Notes: generated by a model from the sequence alone, not told the origin. Shown: positions 1 to 7,771, counted from the first letter of the stretch. The stretch is DNA of 15,120 nucleotides from an uncultured Lachnospiraceae bacterium (GCA_910583965.1 CAJUAE010000086.1:1-15120), one strand, 5' to 3'. Made by a program: numbers and translations.

Positions 1-223
1 CTCCAACCTTAATCTGATCAATTGTCGGAATACCTTCTGGCTGTATCTGTGTATCTGTATCTGGTGCTGATGCGTCATTTCCAGTTGTACTCTTGTCAGC
101 AGATGCATTGTTGTCTGTTGCAGAGCTGCTGTTTGACGGTGTGTCGGACTTTCCGCCACACGCTGTCAAGGACAATGTCATAACCGCTGCCATTCCAAGT
201 GCCATGAGTTTCTTTAATTTCAT
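1..223 (-). CDS. Sugar ABC transporter solute-binding lipoprotein, N-terminal part (runs off left edge)
   Basis: Only the first 74 codons are in the window. The protein starts MKLKKLMALGMAAVMTLS and has a positively charged n-region, a hydrophobic core and an LTAC lipobox (Cys22), so it should be a secreted lipoprotein anchored on the outer face of the membrane. A Ser/Thr/Asn/Asp-rich linker of about 40 residues follows, then GIPTIDQIKVG. This layout is typical of family 1 solute-binding proteins of carbohydrate ABC importers in clostridia. The start codon is supported by a strong ribosome binding site (AAAGGGAGGT, positions 231-240). The gene diverges from an AraC regulator and lies near a GH36 alpha-galactosidase operon, so I infer an oligosaccharide such as raffinose or melibiose as ligand. 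The ligand-binding domain is not visible, so lipoprotein is firm and sugar binder is inferred. Confidence 0.75.
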   Translation of the reverse strand, partial: MKLKKLMALGMAAVMTLSLTACGGKSDTPSNSSSATDNNASADKSTTGNDASAPDTDTQIQPEGIPTIDQIKVG

Positions 224-261
224 AGATGAAACCTCCCTTTAAATGATTGTTTTTAGCTTTT

Positions 262-279
262 GTTAATCTATTGATTAAC
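262..279. promoter_or_regulatory. Perfect 7-4-7 inverted repeat, candidate operator upstream of the lipoprotein gene
   Basis: The sequence GTTAATC-TATT-GATTAAC has perfect seven-base arms around a four-base centre. It lies about 40 bases upstream of the lipoprotein start codon, just past a weak minus-strand promoter (GTGACT at 311-316, 17-base spacer, TAAACT at 288-293), so it would sit at or just after the transcription start. There is no U-tract, so an operator is likelier than a terminator. The LacI-type regulator encoded at 1702-2721 is one possible binder, by inference only. Confidence 0.45.
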
Positions 280-531
280 TTGTTTTTAGTTTAAAATAAG
301 TTTTCATTTTAGTCACCACTCTTAATTGCATATTGTTATCATTTATTGTGAGTTTCCGTCATTTCCTCTATTTTTACAATTTTTTATTTTAATTTTTATC
401 TATTTTTTCTATTTTAGTTGTAATAATTAGCTTAATTTTACTTAAAAATATAGTTTCTAATTAATTTTGTTGCAATTTATATTCTATTTTTATCTTTTTT
501 ATATTCGTATATTTATTTTTATATTCTTTTC

Positions 532-560
532 TTGATTTCTTTGCTGTCTTGTCATATAAT
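532..560 (+). promoter_or_regulatory. Promoter of the AraC-family regulator gene
   Basis: TTGATT (532-537) and TATAAT (555-560) are separated by 17 bases, a near-consensus sigma-A type promoter. It precedes the AraC-family start codon by about 85 bases, which leaves a leader of roughly 75-80 bases. No obvious leader structure is visible. Confidence 0.65.
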
Positions 561-644
561 AATTTAATAAATTTTCAATTGTACTTTCTGCATTGCAGAT
601 AGACATTTTATCCAAATGAACATAACTTAAAAGGAGTATACCAC

Positions 645-1565
645 ATGTCACAAAAATTATTTTCCACCGATTTTTTTAGCTGCCTGATTGCTTCTGAGAC
701 AAGCAACCGTTTTTCCCTGTCCGATTATTTTGAAAACGCATATAACCGAGAGTATGATTTTTGCAAAGCACTCCCTTATGAACTTTGTCACAAAAATGTA
801 TCTGTCACATCACCTTTTTCCTACGAGGTGTCCAATCTTGAAGCATTGTGTATCCTCTACACAACAAAGGGTGTTGGAAAGCTTTTCTGCGAAAATGCAA
901 ACGGCATCAATGCAGGATATGACTTAACAAAAGATACACTGGCAATGATTGACTGCCGCCAAAATCATAAACTTATCTGCCAACACAATATCTGGGAATA
1001 TACAATCTGTTTTGTAAGTGCTGGTATCTTGTCCTACTATGACAAAAAAATAAGAAGCCTAGGAGACTTCATCTTTCGACTTGACAAATATTCTGATATT
1101 CTTGCTGCTTTAGAACAAGTTCTGCGAAACAACACAGATGATGAACTGCATGGTATACTGCGCTCACGAGACCTGATAAATTTCTTTACACAACTTTATC
1201 TAGTGCGCGCTATCGAGCGAACGGGATCTTATCATATCCCTTCCTATATTGCTGATATGCATCATCGTTTTAATACAGCATACTTTGAAATTTATTCTCT
1301 CGATGAACTTGCTGTTGAATACAAGATTAATAAGTTCCGTCTGTGCCGAGAATTTGCAAAATATTATGAATATACGCCCATTCAATACCTCAATAAAATC
1401 CGAATTGACAAGGCAAAAGAATTGCTTCTAAATACAGACGAAAAGATTGTTGCGATTAGTCAGATGGTTGGCTTTGAGAATACAAATCACTTTATCCGAC
1501 TTTTCAAAGAAAAAACTGGTGTCACCCCACTCACTTACCGCAGAGAAACACCAGTAATAAATTAA
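645..1565 (+). CDS. AraC-family transcriptional regulator
   Basis: A 306-residue cytosolic DNA-binding protein. The C-terminal 100 residues (about 205-303) are the AraC/XylS double helix-turn-helix: the first HTH lies around SLDELAVEYKINKFRLCREF, the second around IVAISQMVGFENTNHFIRLF, and the end KEKTGVTPLTYRR is the classic family tail. The N-terminal 200 residues are compatible with a cupin-type effector-binding domain, although I see no sharp motif there. The ribosome binding site is AAAAGGAG (629-636), eight bases before ATG. The gene is divergent from the solute-binding lipoprotein gene, the usual arrangement for a local activator of a sugar transporter operon. The inducer is unknown; a galactoside is an inference from the neighbours. 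Confidence 0.9.
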   Translation: MSQKLFSTDFFSCLIASETSNRFSLSDYFENAYNREYDFCKALPYELCHKNVSVTSPFSYEVSNLEALCILYTTKGVGKLFCENANGINAGYDLTKDTLAMIDCRQNHKLICQHNIWEYTICFVSAGILSYYDKKIRSLGDFIFRLDKYSDILAALEQVLRNNTDDELHGILRSRDLINFFTQLYLVRAIERTGSYHIPSYIADMHHRFNTAYFEIYSLDELAVEYKINKFRLCREFAKYYEYTPIQYLNKIRIDKAKELLLNTDEKIVAISQMVGFENTNHFIRLFKEKTGVTPLTYRRETPVIN

Positions 1566-1593
1566 ATTATAAGAAACAAATTTTATCATTTTC

Positions 1594-1612
1594 GTTTGCG
1601 CCATCCGCAAAC
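1594..1612. other. Perfect 7-5-7 hairpin in the convergent intergenic region
   Basis: GTTTGCG-CCATC-CGCAAAC lies about 30 bases after the AraC-family stop codon. Neither strand shows a T-run after it, so it is not a canonical intrinsic terminator by itself. It may stabilise the 3' end of the transcript or assist the stronger hairpin 60 bases further on. Confidence 0.4.
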
Positions 1613-1670
1613 TGCGTGTGCAATTAAATTCTTTGCGAACGTGTGCAGACTTGACTTAACTGGTTTTGAT

Positions 1671-1713
1671 TATAGGAAACAGCAAATTATCTTGTTGTTT
1701 CCTATATTCTTTT
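1671..1713 (+). terminator. Intrinsic terminator of the AraC-family gene, overlapping the LacI-type stop codon
   Basis: An 11-base perfect stem (TATAGGAAACA at 1671-1681, TGTTTCCTATA at 1696-1706) with a 14-base loop is followed on the plus strand by TTCTTTT. This fits termination of the plus-strand AraC-family transcript. The second arm contains the stop codon (1702-1704) of the convergent LacI-type gene, so the hairpin also ends the minus-strand message. On the minus strand no T-run follows, so termination there is less certain. Confidence 0.65.
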
Positions 1714-2721
1714 GACCGTTGTGCGTTCTATGATTTTTCCATTTACAATATGCACAATCGCACTGACTGAAATATTCTCAATGCGGCGGATAATACAGGA
1801 GAGTGCAATTTTTGACATTTCTCCCATATCGACCATGTAAGTGGTAATTTTAGAATCCCCATACTCCGCATAAAGGTAATCGTCATATCCTACTACAGAG
1901 ATATCATCTGGAACATGATAACCTTTTTCTTCCAACTGCTTGATTAATGAATAGGCCGTCACATCATTGTTACATACAAAAGCTGTTGGCATCTCTTTTG
2001 GAAGCTGTAGTTTGTATTCCATGCCAATCACGCCATCATTGTAATCCCTATCCTTAATAATCCAGTCCTGCCGCACTTCTATTCCACTTTCCATCAACGC
2101 CTTGCAATACCCAAAATAGCGGTCTGTAATACTCTCTGTAAACATTAAGCTTCCAATGTAAGCAATGCGTGTATGCCCATTCTTGATAAGATAATCTGTC
2201 ATGCGATACATACCGTTAAAACCAGCAGACACAACACAGTCTACCACATCTTCATCATCGTAAAAGTCCATAAAAACCATTGGTATCTTTTTATTTGAGT
2301 AGAGCATCTTAAGATAATCCCTTTTGGGTCTACCGATTACTACAATCCCATCGATTTTCTGATTCTCTGTGATGAGTTTTGGAAATATTAGATTCTCCTC
2401 ATCATAATTTGAAATAACTTCCAGCATAGAAAAACAGTTTTTCTTTACGGCGCGTGTAGCAAATTCTTGATACATTTTCCAGTAGAAAGACGCAAACCGG
2501 GTAAAGTAAGTTTCAAATGTAATTACGCCAATTGTATAGGACCGTGTCCTTCCTGTCTGCGTTGTGTGAATTGGCGTATACCCCATCTCGTCTGCCAACT
2601 CCTTGATTCTAGTGCGCATCTCCTCGCTAACGCCCTTTTGCCCCGACAAAGCTTTTGATACCGTAACAACACTAACACCCACTTTCTCTGCTATATCTGC
2701 AAGCTTTACAGCCTTCACCAT
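1702..2721 (-). CDS. LacI-family transcriptional regulator, second gene of the alpha-galactosidase operon
   Basis: A 339-residue regulator. Residues 5-48 form the LacI-type HTH and hinge (VKLADIAEKVGVSVVTVSKA, then GQKGVSEEMRTRIKELADE). The rest is a periplasmic-binding-protein-like effector domain, with recognisable strands at IGVITF, DGIVVIGRP, RIAYIG, PTAFVCNNDVTAYSL and DISVVGYDD. Length is normal for the family. The start has a good ribosome binding site (AAGGAG) and lies 21 bases after the stop codon of the GH36 gene, so the two are co-transcribed and the protein probably regulates that gene and possibly the transporter. Repression released by a galactoside is the usual logic but is inferred. 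It could also act as an activator. Confidence 0.92.
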   Translation of the reverse strand: MVKAVKLADIAEKVGVSVVTVSKALSGQKGVSEEMRTRIKELADEMGYTPIHTTQTGRTRSYTIGVITFETYFTRFASFYWKMYQEFATRAVKKNCFSMLEVISNYDEENLIFPKLITENQKIDGIVVIGRPKRDYLKMLYSNKKIPMVFMDFYDDEDVVDCVVSAGFNGMYRMTDYLIKNGHTRIAYIGSLMFTESITDRYFGYCKALMESGIEVRQDWIIKDRDYNDGVIGMEYKLQLPKEMPTAFVCNNDVTAYSLIKQLEEKGYHVPDDISVVGYDDYLYAEYGDSKITTYMVDMGEMSKIALSCIIRRIENISVSAIVHIVNGKIIERTTVKRI

Positions 2722-2742
2722 CTTTTCTCCACTCCTTGTAAT

Positions 2743-4950
2743 TTATTCTACTTCTGTCAGCGATATCAATCTTGCCTGGAAATCTCCCCACGGCGCTGGC
2801 ACCAACAATCCCGCTTTCATCAGTACATCACCACTATAAACTCTATCCGTAACATTGTCATCATTTTCAAATACAACTTTATAACGCTTATCTGCATCCA
2901 ATCCCTTTAAAAGAATGCATCTGGACTTATAGTTCACTTTGCACAGAACTTGTACAAAAGTGACGAGCGACTGCTTTTGATCGGCACTTACAACCTGCCA
3001 ACAATCATATTTATGGTTTTGTGCGTAGGAAGCGATACGATAATAATCACCCTCTCGCACCAAATCATTGTATTTGTGGTACATTGCCACCTGCTCTGGT
3101 ATTTTATCTCTATCTTCCTGCGAAATTTTTGTCACATCAAGCTCATATCCAAACGTTCCTGCAAGCGCTACAATGCCGCGCGTCTCAAATGGTGTCGAAC
3201 GCCCTACTGCATGATTCGGACAATCTGAGACATGTGCCCCCATTGTAGACAGTGGGTAGATAAATGCTGTGCCCTCTTGAATCTCAAGCCGCTCAATCGC
3301 ATCAGTATCATCAGAACACCAAATCTGCGGGCTAAAATACAACATTCCTGGGTCAAAACGCGCTCCGCCTCCTGAACAATTCTCCAAAAGCAGATATGGA
3401 AATTCCTTTGTCAATCGGTCCTGCATTTGGTATACTGCAAGCACATAGCGATGATACAACTCACCTTGTCTGTCTGCAGGTAATCCATAACTTCCAATAT
3501 CGGTGAGCTGTCGATTCATATCCCATTTCACATACGTAATATTTGCACTGCGCAATATCGTTGCCACCTGCTCATAGATACAGTCTACTACTTCCTGTCT
3601 TGACAAATCCAGCACAAACTGTTGTCTCGACTCTGTTCCCGGTCTTCCGGGAATGGCGATTGCCCAATCTGGATGTGCTCTATACAAATCAGAGTCCGGT
3701 GAAATCATTTCAGGCTCAAACCAAATACCAAACTTCATGCCAAGTTTGTTTACCTCATCCACCAAATATTTTAATCCACCTTGAATCTTCTCCTCATTTA
3801 CTGTCCAATCGCCAAGCGCGCAATTGTCCGAATGACGTTTGCCAAACCAGCCATCGTCCATAACCAGCATTTCAATACCAAGTTTCGATGCTTCTTTTGC
3901 AATCGACAACAATTTTTCTGTGTCAAACTTAAAATAGGTTGCCTCCCAATTATTGATTAAAATCGGCCGTTTTTTATTCTTGTATTCTCCACGTATCAAA
4001 TGTCTCTTATATAATTTATGAAATGTGCTTGTCATTGCATCAAAACCCTTGTCAGTATAGACCATAACAACTTCTGGTGCCTGAAAGCTCTCACCACATT
4101 CTAGCTTCCAGCAGAAATTTTCTGGGTGGATTCCCATTGTCATACGAACAAAGTCAAACTGTGTCACCTCCGCCTGCGCCCGAAAATTCCCAGAATAGAC
4201 AAAGTTCATCGCATAAATCTCACCATTTTCTTGTGTTGTATTTTTGTCCACAAGCGCAAGAAATGGATGGTCCTGATGACTGGATTCCCCGCGAAACGAA
4301 CTGACATTCTGTATTCCATAGCCTAATGTTTTTCTCTGAATATGACGCTCTCTCGCCCAGCTTCCATGCAATGACACCATATCAAAATCTTTGTTGTCCA
4401 TATCAATACAGGCAGAATACACTTTTGTCAAATAAAAAGATTCCTGACCGACATTCGTTACACGTACACTTCGAGTAATCACATCCACATCCTGAAATAC
4501 TGTGTACAATAACTCTACCTGCATTCCAACATACTTGTCCTCACAGACCAGCTTTAATGTCATACAGTCTTCCTCTGTGCCGAAAGTTGCCGGAAGTCCT
4601 TTAAGTTCTGGCTTTCCATTTAAAATCTCATGTGACACATAAGAAAGCATACTTCCCACATGTCCTGCTGCTGTCCGAATGCCAATACAACTTTCCCTGT
4701 AATCTCCAACACCACCTGTCGGATACTCAAATGGAAAGCAGTCATAAAATGAACAGCGCTCCCTATTATTTTTGCTTGGAACAAATGGCGGTTCTTCTGT
4801 CCGCATCAAATAAAAGACATCCGAATCCTTTAATCTTGGTCCATAATAAACATGTCCTACAAAATTCTCGTCGTCTACAACAGCAATCACATACGTTGTA
4901 TTAGGAGTATCTAGCTGAAATACACGTTCGTTTTCTTTATAAGTAATCAT
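2743..4950 (-). CDS. Alpha-galactosidase, glycoside hydrolase family 36
   Basis: A 735-residue enzyme of the size usual for bacterial GH36 subgroup I. It removes terminal alpha-1,6-linked galactose from melibiose, raffinose, stachyose or galactomannan oligosaccharides with retention. An N-terminal beta-supersandwich (about 1-320) precedes a TIM barrel that opens with NNWEATYF (333-340) and DDGWFGKR (365-372). The nucleophile is Asp477 in KWDMNR, the acid/base is Asp547 in CSDDTDA, and the ENCSGGGARFDPG segment (523-535) is intact. There is no signal peptide, so the enzyme is cytosolic and works on imported sugars. The ribosome binding site is AAAAAAGGAG. A LacI-type gene follows in the same operon. 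Exact substrate preference cannot be read from sequence. Confidence 0.97.
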   Translation of the reverse strand: MITYKENERVFQLDTPNTTYVIAVVDDENFVGHVYYGPRLKDSDVFYLMRTEEPPFVPSKNNRERCSFYDCFPFEYPTGGVGDYRESCIGIRTAAGHVGSMLSYVSHEILNGKPELKGLPATFGTEEDCMTLKLVCEDKYVGMQVELLYTVFQDVDVITRSVRVTNVGQESFYLTKVYSACIDMDNKDFDMVSLHGSWARERHIQRKTLGYGIQNVSSFRGESSHQDHPFLALVDKNTTQENGEIYAMNFVYSGNFRAQAEVTQFDFVRMTMGIHPENFCWKLECGESFQAPEVVMVYTDKGFDAMTSTFHKLYKRHLIRGEYKNKKRPILINNWEATYFKFDTEKLLSIAKEASKLGIEMLVMDDGWFGKRHSDNCALGDWTVNEEKIQGGLKYLVDEVNKLGMKFGIWFEPEMISPDSDLYRAHPDWAIAIPGRPGTESRQQFVLDLSRQEVVDCIYEQVATILRSANITYVKWDMNRQLTDIGSYGLPADRQGELYHRYVLAVYQMQDRLTKEFPYLLLENCSGGGARFDPGMLYFSPQIWCSDDTDAIERLEIQEGTAFIYPLSTMGAHVSDCPNHAVGRSTPFETRGIVALAGTFGYELDVTKISQEDRDKIPEQVAMYHKYNDLVREGDYYRIASYAQNHKYDCWQVVSADQKQSLVTFVQVLCKVNYKSRCILLKGLDADKRYKVVFENDDNVTDRVYSGDVLMKAGLLVPAPWGDFQARLISLTEVE

Positions 4951-4997
4951 GAATTTTCTCCTTTTTTATTGTCTATCAGTTTTTACTCTGCATATTT

Positions 4998-5026
4998 AAG
5001 ATATCACTTTTTTAATAATTAATCAA
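4998..5026 (-). promoter_or_regulatory. Promoter of the alpha-galactosidase operon with overlapping AT-rich dyad
   Basis: On the minus strand TTGATT (5026-5021) and TATCTT (5003-4998) are separated by 17 bases. The -35 overlaps a small palindrome TTAATAATTAA (5012-5022) and a TTAATCAATTTTTAAT stretch that partly resembles the perfect dyad upstream of the lipoprotein gene. The predicted leader is about 40 bases. Operator function is inferred. Confidence 0.5.
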
Positions 5027-5168
5027 TTTTTAATTTGTTTTAGCTTCATTTTTTACCTATTGCACATATTTTTAGTGAAAATTTTGGTAATATCGAGTAT
5101 TTCCTCTTTTTTTACTTGCGCGCCGAACATCTGTCACCTTTACTGACTACCTTCCTTTGAATCCCTAT

Positions 5169-5220
5169 GTGCACAAAGACCTCCCTATCGATACAGATAG
5201 AGAAGTCTTTGTCTATGCAC
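5169..5220. other. Long imperfect hairpin between chemoreceptor and alpha-galactosidase genes
   Basis: The arms ACAAAGAC..CTATC (5173-5189) and GATAG..GTCTTTGT (5196-5212) pair over 17 positions with two non-Watson-Crick positions around a six-base loop. GTGCA/TGCAC at the edges can extend the structure. No T-run follows on either strand. It may be a 3' end structure of the chemoreceptor transcript or part of an unrecognised RNA or repeat. Confidence 0.45.
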
Positions 5221-5341
5221 GCAGACACAAAAAGCAACTATGCGGCGAAAGCTGCCCGCGTCCGACGCGCGTAAGGAAGATAAATCTTCCCTGCACGCTT
5301 ATCTTTTAATTTAGCTGAAAAAATGTCATATCCTGATCAAG

Positions 5342-7725
5342 CTATGAGGAGATTTTCAAAAGCTTCTGCGATTCCTGCAAAAGTTCTGAGATTGTTGTGT
5401 TTAACTGCTGCATTGCAGTCTCCGTCGCTGACGCGGCATTTTCCTCCGAAATTGCGGAGAGATTTAACATAATCTCAGACACAGTATTTCTCACCTGATT
5501 GCACTCGCCAATTGCACTTTTAATCACTGCAGTTTTATCCCTAGATTGTGTAATCCCCTCTTTAACAATCTCAAATTGTCTCTGTGTATCTGTAAATTTC
5601 TGATTTTGCTCCTTTGTCGCAGTCTCAACTTGCATCATTGTGTCAAGCGTTTCTTTAAACTCATTGATAAGATTTGTGATAATTTTAAAAATACTGTCTG
5701 CTGATTTGTTAGACTGATCTGCCAACAACTGTATTTCTGATGCCACAACTGCAAATCCCTTTCCTGCCTCACCAGCCCTTGCCGCCTCAATACTGGCATT
5801 CAAAGAAAGTAAATTTGTCTGATTTGCAATCGATGAAATTAAAGATGCAGCCGATTCAATTTCCTTTACAGAATCATTTGTTTTTGTAATTTGCTGTGCA
5901 ATCCTGTGTATCCCCGCGGTCATATGATTGTTAGAACTACTCAATTCATTTAAAATGGCGGCTGCCTCGTCACTTGCCTGTTTCATATGTAAAGATGTGC
6001 TGTCAAGCTCCATAATATCCGCATCCATTGTGTCCATCAGTTCCCCAAGATTGCCAATCTCGTTCGTCGAAGTTTCCACATCACGCGCCTGATTTGTAGC
6101 GCCTAGTGCAATCTCAGAAATCGCTGTATCAATATGTTCAGAAGTCTGTTCGGAAGTCTCCGACATCCCTTTAAGTTCTGTGCCGCTCTTATTCAATTCC
6201 ACACCATAATTTTTCACATTTCCTATCACCATTGACAATTTATCTGTCATACTGTTTAGGGATTGTCCAAAGGAGTCAAACTCATCTTTGCTCCCTGTCT
6301 CGGCTTTCACCATAATCTTTCCTTCTGAAACTGGGTTAATGTCCCTTTAAACTTTTTGATACTTCTCTGTACAGAAGTGATTACGAACAGTGTGAGAATC
6401 ACTACAAGCACTGCTCCCACAAAAAATACAACATATATCAGCGTGGACATTGTCATTTTTTGTGTGTTGGTCAGTGCTTCTATCTTGGTGCGCACATCCG
6501 AAGTCTCGCTGGTTAGATTTTTGTTTCCTATATTATTCTCTGCCTTCAAAGAAAGAATATTCTTGTCATAATTAAAAATACTCTCAGTTGCCTCAAGTTT
6601 TGTAGAAAACCCATTTACAAGCACATTGGCAAGCTCAGTATCTTTTGTATATAGCGGCGCATTTGTATAAAGTTCATTGAGAAGACTGCGAATGTCCTCT
6701 TGATAACTTCCGATATCACTCCCTTCTGCCACAAGTTTATTGTAACTGTCAAACAAACTTTGAACTGCTTTCATGTTCCCCTCAAAGTCATATTTTGTGT
6801 CAAATGCCGTAGCCACACTAATGTCAGGTATTTCTTTTTCCTCAAAGTACAAATCAAAAGATACTCTTTCGTAATCCGCAATGTTTAGATCGCTCACATC
6901 AATCCGCGTAGTTACTTCCTGCCAATTTCCATTTACATTAGCAAATTTTGTCTGAATATACAACACATCCATTCCATCAAACGAAGATACGGAAACACCT
7001 GCAAGTCCGTCTCCATAAGATGCCGCAAGCATTTCCAAATCAATATCCGTCATTGCAAGCGCTGTGTTATCAAACCGGATATTCGCTACATATACATCGC
7101 CAGTATATGCGATTCCATTGCCGCCCAAACGCACCAGAAGCAAGTTTCGTTTACTGATATCGGGCACTTCGTGGGAATATGTCGCCTTTTTATAATTTTT
7201 ACCGCCGATAGGCACTGTCTCAAGTTCTGACAATACAGCAGTCTCCCATACGCCATCCACCCAACTTGACTCTCCTGACATTCGACTGATTGCATCTGTC
7301 AGCGCAATATCTTCTTTGGAATATTCGGCATATATACCACGGTCACTCTTAAAACCACGCTGTTACAATAAATTATTGAGTTGTGCTGTATTATCCTGCA
7401 CTGTTTCAATTGTTGCCGCCACACTCTGCAAATCTGCATCATATGTTTTCCCTTTACTGTAGGTAAGCGCCGCCGCTGCCGCTTCACTCATAAATGCTAG
7501 ATTAGATTGAATCGTCTGATAATGACTCAAATCCAAATCATACAGAAAGGAAGTCTCCTGTGTGGTGTTTTCGTTCTGTTTTAGGTTGATGTTGTTAATG
7601 TCATTCAACACCTGATTGTTTGCATTGTTGCTGTTCATGATAAAGATGCCGACCAATCCTAGTATTATTGTACACACGATTGATACCGCTCCCAACATGA
7701 TGAGTTTTGTTTTGATACTTCTCAT
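5342..7725 (-). pseudogene. Methyl-accepting chemotaxis protein, disrupted by one in-frame stop and one frameshift
   Basis: A transmembrane chemoreceptor gene about 795 codons long, present as three open segments. Segment one (7725-7366) gives a short cytoplasmic tail, a membrane helix (about residues 7-30) and the start of a helical sensor; it ends at TAA 7365-7363. Reading on in the same frame from 7362 continues the protein: about 180 residues of beta-rich sensor, more helices and a second membrane helix (nt about 6444-6376). That frame ends at TGA 6309-6307. The signalling part continues in another frame from about 6320, through the HAMP end, to 5342. It contains the MCP hairpin signature SIANQTNLLSLNASIEAARA followed by GEAGKGFAVVASEI. 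The start has AAGGAGG. A single C-to-T change (CAA to TAA) and a one-base loss in the purine tract around 6315-6325 explain both breaks. Assembly errors are possible. Confidence 0.88.
6832..7263 (-). other. CBM-like beta-sandwich insertion in the chemoreceptor sensor domain
   Basis: Within the disrupted chemoreceptor, this part encodes a beta-rich domain between two helical segments. Its first half (GGKNYKKATYSHEV, then GGNGIAYTGDVYVANIRFD) looks like the closing strands of mannan-binding CBM27/CBM23-type domains. Its second half (GMDVLYIQTKF, NWQEVTTRIDVSDL, YERVSFDLYF) looks like their opening strands. The order is therefore swapped, as in a circular permutation. The family comparison is from memory, not a search. 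If right, the receptor sensed a polysaccharide or oligosaccharide. Confidence 0.45.
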
Positions 7726-7753
7726 TTCGTCCTCCTTGTTCTCTCTCTCAATT

Positions 7754-7771
7754 CGTATGATTTGTCATACG
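7754..7771. promoter_or_regulatory. Perfect 7-4-7 inverted repeat upstream of the chemoreceptor gene
   Basis: CGTATGA-TTTG-TCATACG lies 28 bases upstream of the chemoreceptor start codon. On the minus strand a possible but weak promoter (TATGAT at 7791-7786 with an ATTGTT or TTGTTT -35) is just upstream, so the dyad would be at the start of the leader. No T-run follows. It may be an operator or a leader hairpin. Confidence 0.45.

Larger units (their letters stand above)
224..644. other. AT-rich divergent intergenic region between lipoprotein gene and araC-type gene
   Basis: This 421-base stretch holds no convincing gene. It is very AT-rich with long T-runs on the plus strand. It contains a good plus-strand promoter for the AraC-family gene (532-560), a weak minus-strand promoter for the lipoprotein gene (about 288-316) and a perfect inverted repeat (262-279). 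The centre, about 340-530, is AT-rich DNA with no structure I recognise. It could contain AraC-type direct-repeat sites, but I could not single any out. Confidence 0.7.
4951..5341. other. Intergenic region: GH36 promoter half and GC-rich structured half
   Basis: This 391-base region contains no convincing gene. Its left part (4951-5115) is AT-rich and holds the GH36 leader and promoter. Its right part (about 5165-5300) is unusually GC-rich for the window and carries several hairpins: 5169-5220, 5257-5269 and 5275-5290. None has a T-run, so none is a classical terminator, although the chemoreceptor transcript must end in this area. Confidence 0.7.

Noticed and set aside
2950..4904. Open frames on the plus strand opposite the alpha-galactosidase gene
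   Set aside because: They lack ribosome binding sites and recognisable protein features and lie antisense to an intact, motif-complete GH36 gene.
5169..5220. Intrinsic terminator for the chemoreceptor
   Set aside because: The hairpin is good, but neither strand has a T-run after it, so I list it only as a structure.
7363..7365. In-frame TAA in the chemoreceptor as a recoded or readthrough codon
   Set aside because: TAA is not a known selenocysteine or pyrrolysine codon, no special downstream structure is evident, and a second frameshift exists in the same gene, so decay or sequence error is simpler.
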